A DNA stretch of 64,000 bases from UBA5195 sp034432755 (GCA_034432755.1 DAOUBQ010000101.1:1-64000); one strand, 5' to 3'. Positions 15,749 to 25,049 are shown, counted from the first letter of the stretch. The notes: a model not told the origin generated them from the sequence alone. Made by a program: numbers and translations.

Positions 15749-18547
15749 ATGACCTCCATTGTTTCCATTGACATCGAAACCACCGGCCTCGACTTTAACC
15801 ACGATGCCGTTATCGAAATTGGGGCGATTAAGTTCAATGGCCGCCGTATTGAAGACGAGTGGTCTACCTTTATCAATCCCAATCGCCACATCCCCGAGTC
15901 CATCACTGCCCTCACAGGCATTGACGATTCGATGGTGCGCCATGCCCCACGCCTGAGTGATGTGGCTGACGACCTGCAAGCCTTCATCGGAGAATGCCCG
16001 GTGTTGGGTCAGAATGTGCGTTTTGATTTGGGATTTTTGCAAAAACAACGCATTTTGCTCTTCAACCAGGTGATAGACACTTACGAGCTGGCCTCGGTGT
16101 TGCTCCCCACGGCCAGCCGCTACAATTTAGGGGCATTGGGCCAGCAATTGGGGATTCCGCTTCCCGCCAGCCACCGCGCCCTCGACGACGCCCGCGTGAC
16201 CCATGCCGTATACCTGCGTCTGATGGACATCGCCGCCGAATTGCCGCTCGAATTGCTGGCTGAAATCGTGCGCGCCGGTGAACCGCTCGATTGGGATGCC
16301 AATTACGCCTTTCAGCAAGCCCTTCGCCAGCGGGCGCGCGAACAGGTCAAAGCCAAAAAGGTCACCCCGCAGCGAGAAGACGGCCCAATGTTCAGTCAGC
16401 CGCCCCAAGCGGGGCAAAATTTACCCCTGGGGCCGGTCAAAGAAGCCATTAAACTGGACCCTGACGAGGCCGCATCTGTTCTCGAATATGGCGGGCCCTT
16501 TTCCAAATACTTTGAAAACTACGAATACCGCCCCGAACAGGTTGCCATGTTGCGTGCGGTTGCCAACGCGCTCTCGTGGAGCGGCCACCTGATGGTCGAA
16601 GCGGGAACAGGCGTTGGCAAGTCGTTTGCTTACCTGGTGCCGGCAGCGCTGTTTGCCATTCAGAACAAAACCCGCGTGGTGGTCAGCACCAACACCATCA
16701 ATCTGCAAGACCAGTTGATTCAGAAAGATATTCCCAGCGTGCGCAACGCCCTGGGAATTGACCTGCGCGCTGCCGTGCTGAAGGGCCGCTCCAATTACCT
16801 TTGCCCGCGCCGCCTGCAACTGATGCGCAAAAACGGGCCGAATACGATTGACGAAGCGCGCGTCCTCTCGAAAATTCTGGTCTGGAGTTGGGACGGGGCC
16901 AGCGGTGACCGGAACGACCTCAACCTGAACCGGCCCTCCGAAAAGGAAGTCTGGAACCGACTCTCGGCCGAAGACGAGGGATGTTCCTCTGAAGTCTGCG
17001 CCGGGCGCATGGGCGGCCTCTGCCCGTTTTACCGCGCCAAGCAAGCCGCGCTGAACGCGCACATTCTGGTTGTTAATCACGCCTTGCTGCTTTCGGATGT
17101 TGCCACCGGCTCCAAAGTCATCCCCGAATACCAATACCTCATCATTGACGAGGCTCATCACCTCGAAAGTGCCACCACCAATGCCATGTCGTTTCGGCTC
17201 TCGCAGCAAGATTTTGAGCGCATGCTGAAAGAAGTCGGCGGCACATCGAGCGGCGTGCTGGGGCATTTGCTCACTGCAGCCAATGGCAAAGCCCGCCCAA
17301 CCGATTACGCTAAGCTGATGCAGCTGGCCTCTCGCGCCAGCGATACCGCCTTTCGGCTTGATAGTTACAGCAAAGACTTTTTCTACGCGCTCAATGAGTT
17401 CATGGCCTACCAGCAGGAAGGCCGCCCGAAGAGTCTGTATGCCTTTTCCACGCGCATCCTGCCGGCCAGCCGCACCCAACCCGGTTGGGATAACATCGAA
17501 ATCACCTGGGGCACCGCCGCCGAAACGATGGCTTTGCTGGTCAATCTCATTGGCGAACTCTACAAAGCCGCCGGGGAATTGTATGCGGAGGGTATTGAGG
17601 AACTCGAAGATTCGGCGAGCGCGCTCAGCAGCCTATACCGGCGAATCAGCGAGACCAACCTTGCCATCAGCGGCATGATTCACAAGCCCAATCCTGAAAC
17701 GATTTACTGGATTGAAGTGCAGCCGCAGAGCAACCGCCTGACTTTGAACACTGCCCCGTTGCGGGTTGGGCCGCTCATTGAGCAATATCTCTGGCACGAA
17801 AAAGAATCGGTCATCCTCACCTCGGCCACTCTCACTGCTGCCGGAGATTACACTTACCTGCGCGGCGTGCTAAACGCCGACGAAGCCGACGAACTGACCC
17901 TTGGCTTACCCTACGACTACGAAAATTCAACGCTGCTCTTGATTGGCAAAGATATTCCAGAGCCCAACCAGGCTGGTTATGAGCAGGCCGTCAACCGCGC
18001 CATCGTTCAGACTGCCATCGCCACCGGCGGACGCATGTTGGTCTTGTTTACCAGTTACGCTCAATTGAAGCGTGCCGCGCAAGCCATTGCGCGCCCCCTC
18101 AGCTCGCATGAAGTTCAGATTTACGAACAAGGCGAGGGGGCTGGGCCTGCTGCACTGCTGGAGGCTTTCAAATCCAGCCCTCGGGCGGTTTTGCTCGGCA
18201 CGCGCTCATTTTGGGAGGGCGTGGATGTACCGGGCGAAGCGCTCTCGGTGGTTGTCATCACGAAATTGCCCTTTGAAGTTCCCTCCGACCCCATCATCGC
18301 TGCTCGCTCCGAAACCTTCGACGAACCTTTCAGCGAGTACCAGGTCCCTGAAGCGATACTCAAATTTCGGCAGGGATTTGGCCGTCTGATTCGTACCGCC
18401 AGCGATCGGGGCGTGGTCGTCATCCTCGATCGGCGCGTGCTTACCAAACAATACGGACGCCTGTTTATTGAGAGCCTGCCCCAATGCACCCTGCGCCAGG
18501 GCAATGCCGCCGATTTGCCAAAACTGGCCGAACGTTGGCTGGGCTAA
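15749..18547 (+). CDS. dinG: DnaQ-type exonuclease fused to DinG-family helicase
   Basis: A 932-aa two-domain protein. Residues 1-170 form a DEDDh 3'-5' exonuclease: SIDIETTGLD, NVRFDLGFL and SHRALDDARVTH. Residues ~255-930 form an XPD/DinG superfamily 2 helicase with Walker A EAGTGVGKS near 286, four Cys for an iron-sulfur cluster (CPRRLQ near 351, CSSEVC and GLCPFY near 413-427), DEAHH near 466 and a C-terminal RecA domain with GTRSFWEGVDVPG and QGFGRLIR. This fusion is common in Firmicutes and Chloroflexota. It probably unwinds DNA or RNA-DNA hybrids during repair and processes the ends. Confidence 0.93.
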   Translation: MTSIVSIDIETTGLDFNHDAVIEIGAIKFNGRRIEDEWSTFINPNRHIPESITALTGIDDSMVRHAPRLSDVADDLQAFIGECPVLGQNVRFDLGFLQKQRILLFNQVIDTYELASVLLPTASRYNLGALGQQLGIPLPASHRALDDARVTHAVYLRLMDIAAELPLELLAEIVRAGEPLDWDANYAFQQALRQRAREQVKAKKVTPQREDGPMFSQPPQAGQNLPLGPVKEAIKLDPDEAASVLEYGGPFSKYFENYEYRPEQVAMLRAVANALSWSGHLMVEAGTGVGKSFAYLVPAALFAIQNKTRVVVSTNTINLQDQLIQKDIPSVRNALGIDLRAAVLKGRSNYLCPRRLQLMRKNGPNTIDEARVLSKILVWSWDGASGDRNDLNLNRPSEKEVWNRLSAEDEGCSSEVCAGRMGGLCPFYRAKQAALNAHILVVNHALLLSDVATGSKVIPEYQYLIIDEAHHLESATTNAMSFRLSQQDFERMLKEVGGTSSGVLGHLLTAANGKARPTDYAKLMQLASRASDTAFRLDSYSKDFFYALNEFMAYQQEGRPKSLYAFSTRILPASRTQPGWDNIEITWGTAAETMALLVNLIGELYKAAGELYAEGIEELEDSASALSSLYRRISETNLAISGMIHKPNPETIYWIEVQPQSNRLTLNTAPLRVGPLIEQYLWHEKESVILTSATLTAAGDYTYLRGVLNADEADELTLGLPYDYENSTLLLIGKDIPEPNQAGYEQAVNRAIVQTAIATGGRMLVLFTSYAQLKRAAQAIARPLSSHEVQIYEQGEGAGPAALLEAFKSSPRAVLLGTRSFWEGVDVPGEALSVVVITKLPFEVPSDPIIAARSETFDEPFSEYQVPEAILKFRQGFGRLIRTASDRGVVVILDRRVLTKQYGRLFIESLPQCTLRQGNAADLPKLAERWLG

Positions 18548-18564
18548 AATTCAAAACGCCAATC

Positions 18565-18605
18565 AAAAATCGGCCAAAGTCTATAGATTTTGGCCGATTT
18601 TTCTG
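18565..18605. terminator. Intrinsic terminator after dinG
   Basis: AAAAATCGGCCAAA and ATTTTGGCCGATTTTT form a 12-14 bp stem with an ~8-nt loop, followed by T-rich sequence, 18 bp after the dinG stop. Confidence 0.85.
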
Positions 18606-18708
18606 CTACGATACTATGTACCAGCCTATTCACACGGCGTTGCGGTTTCCCATTCAGAATTGCCATTCATAACAAATGCTTATTGATAACTTCTGACTGA
18701 TTAGATAC

Positions 18709-18724
18709 GGTTACATTTGTCACC
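18709..18724. promoter_or_regulatory. Candidate Crp/Fnr-family dyad upstream of the hexaheme cytochrome
   Basis: GGTTAC-ATTT-GTCACC; its reverse complement begins GGTGACAAATGT, identical over 12 bases to the dyad upstream of AOR (22999-23014). It lies about 190 bp before the cytochrome ATG. Confidence 0.45.
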
Positions 18725-18899
18725 CTCGCTTTGTGAGATTTGCCACAATTCAAAATGGAAGATTAAGGATATATTAATCAAGTCAAATTATGACAGATTT
18801 ATCCAATTACAAAAGGAGGTGATTCTATTCGCACAACAAGAAAAAAGAGAAAAGCAGGTCACTCCATTATATTTACCGAGGAAGAAACCCAAAACTTAA
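18717..18899 (+). CDS. Doubtful 60-aa ORF with one CxxCH motif
   Basis: A TTG-initiated frame of 60 codons contains CEICH near its start and a Lys-rich C-terminus, ending 13 bp before the cytochrome gene. A perfect Shine-Dalgarno core (AAAGGAGGTGAT, about 18811) lies within it. There is no signal peptide, the start codon is poor, and it overlaps the candidate regulator site. It may be the degraded end of another cytochrome, or simply leader RNA. Confidence 0.2.
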   Translation: MSPSLCEICHNSKWKIKDILIKSNYDRFIQLQKEVILFAQQEKREKQVTPLYLPRKKPKT

Positions 18900-18912
18900 G
18901 GAGAATGCAACA

Positions 18913-19944
18913 ATGTCAACCAAAAAACTGCTTGTTTTACTCGGAACGCTCGTTCTGGTTGCCGCTGCCTTGTCGGCCTGCGCTGGCCCCGCTGGCCCCC
19001 AAGGCCCGGCCGGCCCCCAAGGCCCTGCCGGCCCCGCTGGCCCTGCCGGCCCTGCTGGCGCCGACGGCAAATCTGTTGATATGGCAAGTTTGACCTGTAC
19101 CGAATGCCATAACGACACCGCCCTGATCACCCGCCACAAAGCCAACTGGACGACCTCCGTGCATGGCTCTGGCGAAGCCCTGGCTTATGCCGGTGAGCGC
19201 AAAGACTGCGCGGGCTGCCACGATGGCGCCACCTTTAGCCAGATGATTGCCGAAGGAAAAAACTTTAGCCAGGTTGAATCGGGCAATGCCGCTCCCACGC
19301 ACCAGGATTGCCGCACCTGTCACCAGATTCACACCACCTACACCAGTGCTGACTGGGCGCTAGAAACCAATGCCCCGGTTGTTTTTGTAATCAATGGTGT
19401 CACTTTCGATGGCGGAGCTGGAAACCTGTGCGCCAACTGTCATCAGGCTCGCCGCAACATGCCCAGTTTCAAAGACAAGGCCGATGCCACCAAATATACC
19501 TCCACCAGCCCGCGCTTCAACCCGCACTTGAGCGTGCAGGGTGACATTCTGATGGGCGTTGGCGGGTTCGGTGTCGAAGGCAAACCAGGTATGCACTACA
19601 CTGGCGTAAAAGATACCTGCGTAGCCTGCCACATGAGCACCGATAAAGTCCACACTTTCAAGCCACAGATGTCCAACTGCGTCACCTGCCACACCGACGC
19701 CAAGAACTTTGATGTCAACGGCTTCCAGACCGAGGTTAAGGCCCGCATGGAGGAACTCAAAAAACTCCTGACCGACAAAGGCCTGCTCGATGCGGATGGC
19801 GCAGTTATCCCCGGCACCTGGGATGAGAAGACTGCTACCGCGCTGTGGAACTACGGCGTTATCGAAGAAGATGCCAGCCATGGCGTTCACAATCCCGAAT
19901 ATGTAAAAGCCCTGCTCGATGCCGCCTTCGAGGCCCTGAAGTAA
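18913..19944 (+). CDS. Hexaheme c-type cytochrome lipoprotein with collagen-like linker
   Basis: A 343-aa exported lipoprotein: hydrophobic signal then the lipobox LSAC with Cys23. Directly after it come nine Gly-X-Y triplets (residues 25-51, mostly GPA/GPQ), a collagen-like stalk. The remainder has six CxxCH haem sites: CTECH (62), CAGCH, CRTCH, CANCH, CVACH and CVTCH, and extra His residues for bis-His ligation. The C-terminus (ASHGVHNPEYVKALL) resembles the end of NrfA/octahaem reductases. It would be tethered outside the membrane and carry electrons at the cell surface, perhaps to an extracellular acceptor. The strong SD AAGGAG supports the ATG at 18913. Confidence 0.88.
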   Translation: MSTKKLLVLLGTLVLVAAALSACAGPAGPQGPAGPQGPAGPAGPAGPAGADGKSVDMASLTCTECHNDTALITRHKANWTTSVHGSGEALAYAGERKDCAGCHDGATFSQMIAEGKNFSQVESGNAAPTHQDCRTCHQIHTTYTSADWALETNAPVVFVINGVTFDGGAGNLCANCHQARRNMPSFKDKADATKYTSTSPRFNPHLSVQGDILMGVGGFGVEGKPGMHYTGVKDTCVACHMSTDKVHTFKPQMSNCVTCHTDAKNFDVNGFQTEVKARMEELKKLLTDKGLLDADGAVIPGTWDEKTATALWNYGVIEEDASHGVHNPEYVKALLDAAFEALK

Positions 19945-19970
19945 CCGAAAGCAAGAAAATCAACAAAAAA

Positions 19971-19999
19971 GCGGATGTCTCACGACATCCGCTTTTTTT
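19971..19999. terminator. Bidirectional terminator after the cytochrome gene
   Basis: GCGGATGTC-TCAC-GACATCCGC is a 9-bp stem with A6 before it and T7 after it, placed between convergent genes. Confidence 0.85.
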
Positions 20000-20715
20000 C
20001 ATCCAAAAACAACTTGCGCAAACCGCCGCAACACCCCCGCCGCGAGGGGCGTCTCGCGCACCCCGGCCAGGAGGGAATCAGGGTTTTGTCCCTGCGCAAG
20101 CAGTTCGGCGCGCTCGGCCTGAATGTAAGCCCGGGCCATCTCGGCGTCCATCTCTGGGTGAAATTGCACGCCCCAAACGTTTTGCCCGATGCGAAAGGCC
20201 TGGTTCTCGTCCCAACCATCGAAGGCCAGGCGGATTGCGCCCGGCGGCAGCGAGAGCGCAGATTGGCTATGGCTCACCTGGGCCTCGAACTTTTCTACGC
20301 CCAAGCCGCCTAGCAGCGGATCGGCGCGGCCTTCGAGGGTCAGTTGAATGGTGGTCGTGCCTTCCTCCGTGCCGTTGGGGTTGTTCCCCACTTCACCGCC
20401 GAAGGCATAGGCCAATAACTGATGCCCGTAGCACACCCCCAGGGTGGGAATTCCGGCTTCGACGGCGTGTTGGGTGTAGCGGGCGGTGCGCTCGCTCCAG
20501 TCGAGGTGTTCCGTCACCATGCTGTGCGAGCCGGTCAGCACCAGCCCGGCTACCTGTTGCAGAAGTGGGAAATCCGCGCCAGTACGAGGGTCGAACACGG
20601 CCACCTGGTCAGCATCCAGCCCCAGCCCGGCGGTGAACCAGGCCTCGAAATCGCCGCGCCGCGCCGCCAGGTCGGGCAAGGTGTCGCCGAGTTTGAGAAT
20701 CAGGAGTTTTTTCAT
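19999..20715 (-). CDS. Class I glutamine amidotransferase-like protein
   Basis: A 238-aa GATase1 domain protein. The nucleophile elbow LGVCYGHQLLAYAFGG near residue 95 and the His/Glu pair in WGVQFHPEMDAEM complete the Cys-His-Glu triad. It resembles stand-alone GMP-synthase-like amidotransferases that act on small molecules such as glutamyl conjugates or deglutamylate metabolites. Its start overlaps the upstream oxidoreductase stop (ATGA), so the two are made together. The substrate is unknown. Confidence 0.82.
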   Translation of the reverse strand: MKKLLILKLGDTLPDLAARRGDFEAWFTAGLGLDADQVAVFDPRTGADFPLLQQVAGLVLTGSHSMVTEHLDWSERTARYTQHAVEAGIPTLGVCYGHQLLAYAFGGEVGNNPNGTEEGTTTIQLTLEGRADPLLGGLGVEKFEAQVSHSQSALSLPPGAIRLAFDGWDENQAFRIGQNVWGVQFHPEMDAEMARAYIQAERAELLAQGQNPDSLLAGVRETPLAAGVLRRFAQVVFG

Positions 20716-22901
20716 ACGGAAACCTTTTCGCCATTCTTGCGGATGGATTCGACCGCCGCGAAACTGGCTTTTGTGACACCGATAATCTGCTCATACGGAA
20801 TGGGCGCCTGGCCGCCCCGAATCGCGCGGACGAGAGCCTGCATCTCGTTAAAGTGGCCTTTATTCTGGCTCCAGAGTTTGACCGTTTTCTTTTTCCCCTC
20901 TCGAACCATTTCCAGCGCCCGAAAATCATCCAACACGGCCACGCTGCCGCCGCAAAAGACCTCGACACGCTCTTTAGGGAAGGATTTATCGCCATTGGCG
21001 AGATAATCCACCACGCCCAGCGAGCCATCGGCGAAGGTGAAAGTCATCGAAACGTTATCTTCGCGGTATTTGCCGCCATTGGGCAAGGTCACCGCGCTGA
21101 CGGAGACCGGCGCAGAACCGACCAGGAAGGTGAGAAAGTCAATGAAGTGACAGGCCTCGCCGATGATGCGCCCGCCGCCCTGCTCCGGGTCGTGAGTCCA
21201 GTGGTTGAGGGGGATGTACCCGGCGTTGACGCGGTAGTGCAGGTAAAGTGATTCAGTGCGATTGGCGAAATGCGCGGCGAGTTGAGCGGCCAGGGGCGCG
21301 AAGCGGCGGTTAAAACCAGTCATCAGCAAGGGTCTCGATACGTGCTGCGCGCTACTCGACCCACTGGTATTGCTGAGTAATTGTTCACTGATGACTGATA
21401 ACTGTTCACTGTTCACCGCCAGCGGCTTCTCGACAAAAACGTGCTTGCCCGCTCGCAAAGCCTTCACTACCAGTTCGGCGTGGCTGTCGTGGCGGGTGAG
21501 AATCAGGACGGTGTTGATGTCGGGGTCGTCCAGAATCTGCTCGTCAGCGGAGCAGGCGTAGCGGAAGCCGAACTTTTTGCCAGAGTGCGCGGCGTGCAGT
21601 CCGCCTGCCGAGGCAATGCCGACCAACTCCACATCTTTCACCTTTTTGAGCGCGGGCAGGAGCGTGGCGTTGGCATAGAGACCGGCGCCGAGGACGCCCA
21701 GTTTGACGGTGGCTGTCTGAGGGGCGCATGCAGACGTAGACAAGTGGACAGGTAGACTCGTACCGGTTTCCCTGTCTCCTTGTGTACCTGGATACGTTAG
21801 TAATACGCCTAAAAACTGCTCTTTCTTCTTCCCGGTGATAATCTCATACGCTTCAGCGGCTTGTTCGATGGGGAAACGGTGCGTGATGAGCGGCTGGACT
21901 TTCAATTTGCCGCTTTCCAGCAGGCCCACAATCGCCTCGAAGTTGCGGCCTTCCGTCCAGCGCACATAGCCGAGGGGGTAATCGCGGCCATTTTCTTCGT
22001 AATTCGGGTCGTAGCGGCCTGGGCCGTAGGAGCGCGAGTTGATGAAGGAGAGTTCCTTCTCAAAATAGAGTTTGCGCGGGAAGGTCAGCCCCACCGCGCC
22101 CGTCGCCACGACTTTGGCCCGGTCGCGGGCGATGATTCCAGCCAGGGTAACAGGGTCATTTGAGGCGGTATCGGCGCAGATGAGGACGCTATCAAAGCCG
22201 CGATGGGCGGTAAACGCTTGAGCGGAGGCTTCGGCCTCGTGACGGGAGCAGGCTGAAATCCCGAACTGTTCCGCCAGGGCCACCCGCTCGGGGTTGGTAT
22301 CCGTTCCCCAAACGCGGCACCCCGCCGCAGATGCGAGTTGAATCGTCAATAATCCCAAAAGACCGAGACCAATCACGGCCACATTTTCGCCCAGTTGTGG
22401 CGCGGCCAGCCGAAAACCGTGCAGGGCGATGGCGCCGAGGGTGGTGAAGGCGGCGGACTCGAAATCAACGCTGCCGGGCAGGGGGATGAGCAGGTTGCGC
22501 GGCACGAGGTTGTAATCGGCATGGACGGCGTAGCCGCCGCCCGCGCAGGCCACCCGCTGGCCGAGGTGGAAGCCGTCCATGTCCGCCCCGAGGGCGGTGA
22601 TGACCCCGGCGGAGGAGTAGCCGAGCGGCATGGGGTTATCGAGCCGGTTGAAGGCGGCCTGAAGCGTGGGCAGGATGCCCTCGCGGGCCATTTTGTTGAG
22701 GACTTGTTTCACCAGGTCGGGGCGGGAGCGGGCCTTGCCCACCAGGGATTTTTCAGCAAATTCGACCACCATGCGCTCGGTGCCAGCCGAGACGAGCGAG
22801 GCGGCCACCCTGACCAGGGCTTGCCCGGCGCGCGGGGTGGGGATGGGGACTTCTTCGATGGTGGTTTTGCCATCGCGCAGGTTTTGGAGGAGTTGTTTCA
22901 T
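20712..22901 (-). CDS. Bi-domain oxidoreductase: zinc-type alcohol dehydrogenase fused to Gfo/Idh/MocA dehydrogenase
   Basis: A 729-aa fusion starting at ATG 22901. Residues ~1-360 form an MDR/ADH-like domain with GLGLLGLLTIQLA as nucleotide-binding site and a C-terminal VQPLITHRFPIEQAAEAYE. Residues ~400-729 form a Gfo/Idh/MocA domain with LGVLGAGLYANATLLPAL and EKPLAV. Such fusions usually occur in polysaccharide or sialic-acid-like sugar loci. Two stretches look repeat-derived: the linker (GTQGDRETGTSLPVHLST) and a segment after EKPLAV that reads SEQLSVISEQLL, encoded by a dispersed repeat. The reading frame survives both. Confidence 0.85.
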   Translation of the reverse strand: MKQLLQNLRDGKTTIEEVPIPTPRAGQALVRVAASLVSAGTERMVVEFAEKSLVGKARSRPDLVKQVLNKMAREGILPTLQAAFNRLDNPMPLGYSSAGVITALGADMDGFHLGQRVACAGGGYAVHADYNLVPRNLLIPLPGSVDFESAAFTTLGAIALHGFRLAAPQLGENVAVIGLGLLGLLTIQLASAAGCRVWGTDTNPERVALAEQFGISACSRHEAEASAQAFTAHRGFDSVLICADTASNDPVTLAGIIARDRAKVVATGAVGLTFPRKLYFEKELSFINSRSYGPGRYDPNYEENGRDYPLGYVRWTEGRNFEAIVGLLESGKLKVQPLITHRFPIEQAAEAYEIITGKKKEQFLGVLLTYPGTQGDRETGTSLPVHLSTSACAPQTATVKLGVLGAGLYANATLLPALKKVKDVELVGIASAGGLHAAHSGKKFGFRYACSADEQILDDPDINTVLILTRHDSHAELVVKALRAGKHVFVEKPLAVNSEQLSVISEQLLSNTSGSSSAQHVSRPLLMTGFNRRFAPLAAQLAAHFANRTESLYLHYRVNAGYIPLNHWTHDPEQGGGRIIGEACHFIDFLTFLVGSAPVSVSAVTLPNGGKYREDNVSMTFTFADGSLGVVDYLANGDKSFPKERVEVFCGGSVAVLDDFRALEMVREGKKKTVKLWSQNKGHFNEMQALVRAIRGGQAPIPYEQIIGVTKASFAAVESIRKNGEKVSV
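21331..21417. repeat. Repeat-derived segment inside the oxidoreductase gene
   Basis: The plus strand reads GGTCTCGATACGTGCTGCG, then GTAATTGTTCACTGATGACTG. The second part is the reverse complement of the repeat at 8056-8078. Both parts resemble intergenic repeats, yet they are translated in frame between EKPLAV and LLMTGFNRRF. Confidence 0.55.
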
Positions 22902-22998
22902 GATGGGTTTTCTTTGGTTTCCCTGTTCAGGATGGATATGGAGCGCATAGCAGGTTGGAATGCAGGAAAGTATAACCGAAATCGTCAGCGGGGTTGGG

Positions 22999-23014
22999 GG
23001 TGACAAATGTCAGA
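22999..23014. promoter_or_regulatory. Candidate Crp/Fnr-family dyad upstream of AOR
   Basis: GGTGAC-AAAT-GTCAGA lies 152 bp before the AOR start. Its first 12 bases are identical to the reverse complement of the site before the hexaheme cytochrome. A further dyad, TGTCA-N10-TGACA, overlaps it at 23009-23028. Confidence 0.45.
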
Positions 23015-23166
23015 CAACATCGTGACAGGCGAGGAGCGTTGTTTTTTGTTAAGGAAAAACTTAATAATTGACTTGCAAATTTGCGAATGCTATTCTTAAT
23101 TCATACAATGTCATCCCACGAATGACAATTTTTTTATTCGTCAAACTTATCACAAAGGAGAAAAGC

Positions 23167-24993
23167 ATGGAACTCGGAGGATATGCCAATCGTCTGGCGC
23201 ATATTGACCTGACCGCCGGAAAGGTCGAGTATAAGCCCATCCCCGAAGATTGGGCGCGCAAGTACATCGGCGGGCGCGGCCTGGGCGTTCGGTTCGTGTT
23301 TGAGAACGGCCCGCAGGTTGACCCGCTCTCGCCGGATAACCTGCTGTGCTTTATGAATGGCCCGCTGACCGGCTCCGAGGCCAACATGAGCGGGCGCATG
23401 GCGGTGGTGACCAAATCGCCCTTGACCGGAACGGTGACCGATAGCCATCACGGCGGCTGGAGCGCGGCGCGTCTGCGCTGGGCCGGGTTTGATGGCCTGC
23501 TGTTTAAAGGCAAGGCCGAAAAGCCGACCTATGCTTACATTCACGATGGCGAACTGGAACTGCTCGATGCTTCGGAGGTGTGGGGCAAGGGCGTTCATGA
23601 TACGGTCAAATATTTCAAAGAAAAATACGGCGAAAAAGATTTAACCGTGATTGCGATTGGCCCGGCGGGCGAGAATCTGGTGAAATTTGCCTGCTGGATT
23701 AATGAAAATGACCGCGCCTCGGGCCGCGGCGGGACGGGCTGCGTGGGCGGCTCGAAGCACCTGAAAGCCATTGTGATTAAGGCAGAAAAGGTCATCACCA
23801 AGGCCGCCGACCGAGAATCCTGGAAGGCTGCTCACAAGCGCGCCCTGGAGTGCATTATGGCTCCAGAGAACATCACCAGCCCGCGCAAGGGCGGTCTCTC
23901 GGTGTATGGCACGAATGTGTTGACCAACATCACCAACTCGATTGGCGCATACCCCACCAAAAACAGTCAGTTTACTGCCTATGGCGAAAACGCCGAAACC
24001 CTGAGCGGCGAATGGGTGAAGGAAAACATCCTGGTCAATGACCCGACCTGTCATGCCTGCCCGGTGGCCTGTAAAAAGGAAGTCGAAATTAAGGATGGCC
24101 CTTACAAAGGGTTGCGGATGGAATCGGTGGAATACGAACCCGCCTGGTCGGTGGGCGCGAACTGCGGCAATCCCGATGCCCGCCTGGTGGCCAAGATGAT
24201 TGACCTGTGCAACGACTTCGGCATGGACGCCATCGAAACCGGTCACCCGCTCTCGGTGTGGATGGAAGCGACCGCGCGCGGTTACACCAACGGCTCTGGC
24301 ACCCTGGCCTGGGGCGACCCGGAAGGGATGACCCAAGCCGCCGAGATGATTGCTTTCCGCAAGGGCTTTGGCGATGTGCTGGCCAATGGCGCAGATGCGG
24401 TTGCCAAACACTTTGGACACCCCGAACTGGCGATGACGGTTAAGGGACAGGCTATTCCGGCTTATGACCCGCGCGGCTTGAAGGGGATGGGTATTGCCTA
24501 TGCTACCTCTAACCGTGGGGCCTGTCACCTGCGCGCTTACACCCCCGCCGCCGAGCTGGGCGTAATGCCGTTTGGCTCACTCAAAGTGGACCCGCTGGCC
24601 TGGGAAGGCAAGGGCGAGCTGGTCAAGATTTTCCAGGATGTTCATGCTTTTTCAGACAGCATGGACCTGTGCAAATTCTCGGCCTTTGCCCAGGGCGCCG
24701 ATGAATACGCCGCTCAATACTCTGCCATGGTCGGCGTGCCGTTCACGGCAGCGGATGTGCTGAAGACCGGCGAGCGCATCTACAACCTGGAACGCTACTA
24801 CAACAACCTGGCCGGTTTTGGCGAAGGCAGTGATTACCTGCCCAAGCGCTTCCTCGAAGAACCCTCCACCATGCCCGGCTCCGAAGGCCACGTCTGCGAA
24901 TTGGATAAGATGCTGGCCGAGTATTACGAAAAGCGCGGTTGGAAGAATGGCGTAGTGCCGGATGAAAAATTGAAGGAGTTGGAGATTATCTGA
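23167..24993 (+). CDS. aor: Aldehyde:ferredoxin oxidoreductase (tungsten-pterin enzyme)
   Basis: A 608-aa AOR-family enzyme; the ATG at 23167 follows AAAGGAG. The N-terminal domain (LAHIDLTAGKVEYKPIPEDW, KYIGGRGLGVRFVF, GPLTGSEANMSGRMAVVTKSP) binds the bis-pterin. The [4Fe-4S] ligands are CHACPVAC near residue 294 and the distal Cys in SMDLCKF near 500. The central helical part has DPRGLKGMGIAYATSNRGACHLR. It would oxidise an aldehyde to the acid and reduce ferredoxin, or run in reverse, in the cytoplasm. It is monocistronic; its likely maturation genes are at 8.2-10.2 kb. The substrate cannot be told from sequence. Confidence 0.93.
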   Translation: MELGGYANRLAHIDLTAGKVEYKPIPEDWARKYIGGRGLGVRFVFENGPQVDPLSPDNLLCFMNGPLTGSEANMSGRMAVVTKSPLTGTVTDSHHGGWSAARLRWAGFDGLLFKGKAEKPTYAYIHDGELELLDASEVWGKGVHDTVKYFKEKYGEKDLTVIAIGPAGENLVKFACWINENDRASGRGGTGCVGGSKHLKAIVIKAEKVITKAADRESWKAAHKRALECIMAPENITSPRKGGLSVYGTNVLTNITNSIGAYPTKNSQFTAYGENAETLSGEWVKENILVNDPTCHACPVACKKEVEIKDGPYKGLRMESVEYEPAWSVGANCGNPDARLVAKMIDLCNDFGMDAIETGHPLSVWMEATARGYTNGSGTLAWGDPEGMTQAAEMIAFRKGFGDVLANGADAVAKHFGHPELAMTVKGQAIPAYDPRGLKGMGIAYATSNRGACHLRAYTPAAELGVMPFGSLKVDPLAWEGKGELVKIFQDVHAFSDSMDLCKFSAFAQGADEYAAQYSAMVGVPFTAADVLKTGERIYNLERYYNNLAGFGEGSDYLPKRFLEEPSTMPGSEGHVCELDKMLAEYYEKRGWKNGVVPDEKLKELEII

Positions 24994-25013
24994 CCTGGCT
25001 TTGATGCGCAGGC

Positions 25014-25049
25014 AAAGGGGCTGTCCTTTTGGAACAGCCCCTTTTTTTT
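25014..25049 (+). terminator. Intrinsic terminator after AOR
   Basis: AAAGGGGCTGT and ACAGCCCCTTT form an 11-bp stem around a 9-nt loop and are followed by a run of T residues. Confidence 0.9.

Noticed and set aside
16421..17479. 352-codon minus-strand ORF
   Set aside because: Shadow of dinG; no domain pattern.
18985..19068. GPA/GPQ DNA repeats as a CRISPR or mobile tandem repeat
   Set aside because: The repeat unit is a 9-bp codon pattern kept in frame within a lipoprotein; no spacers.
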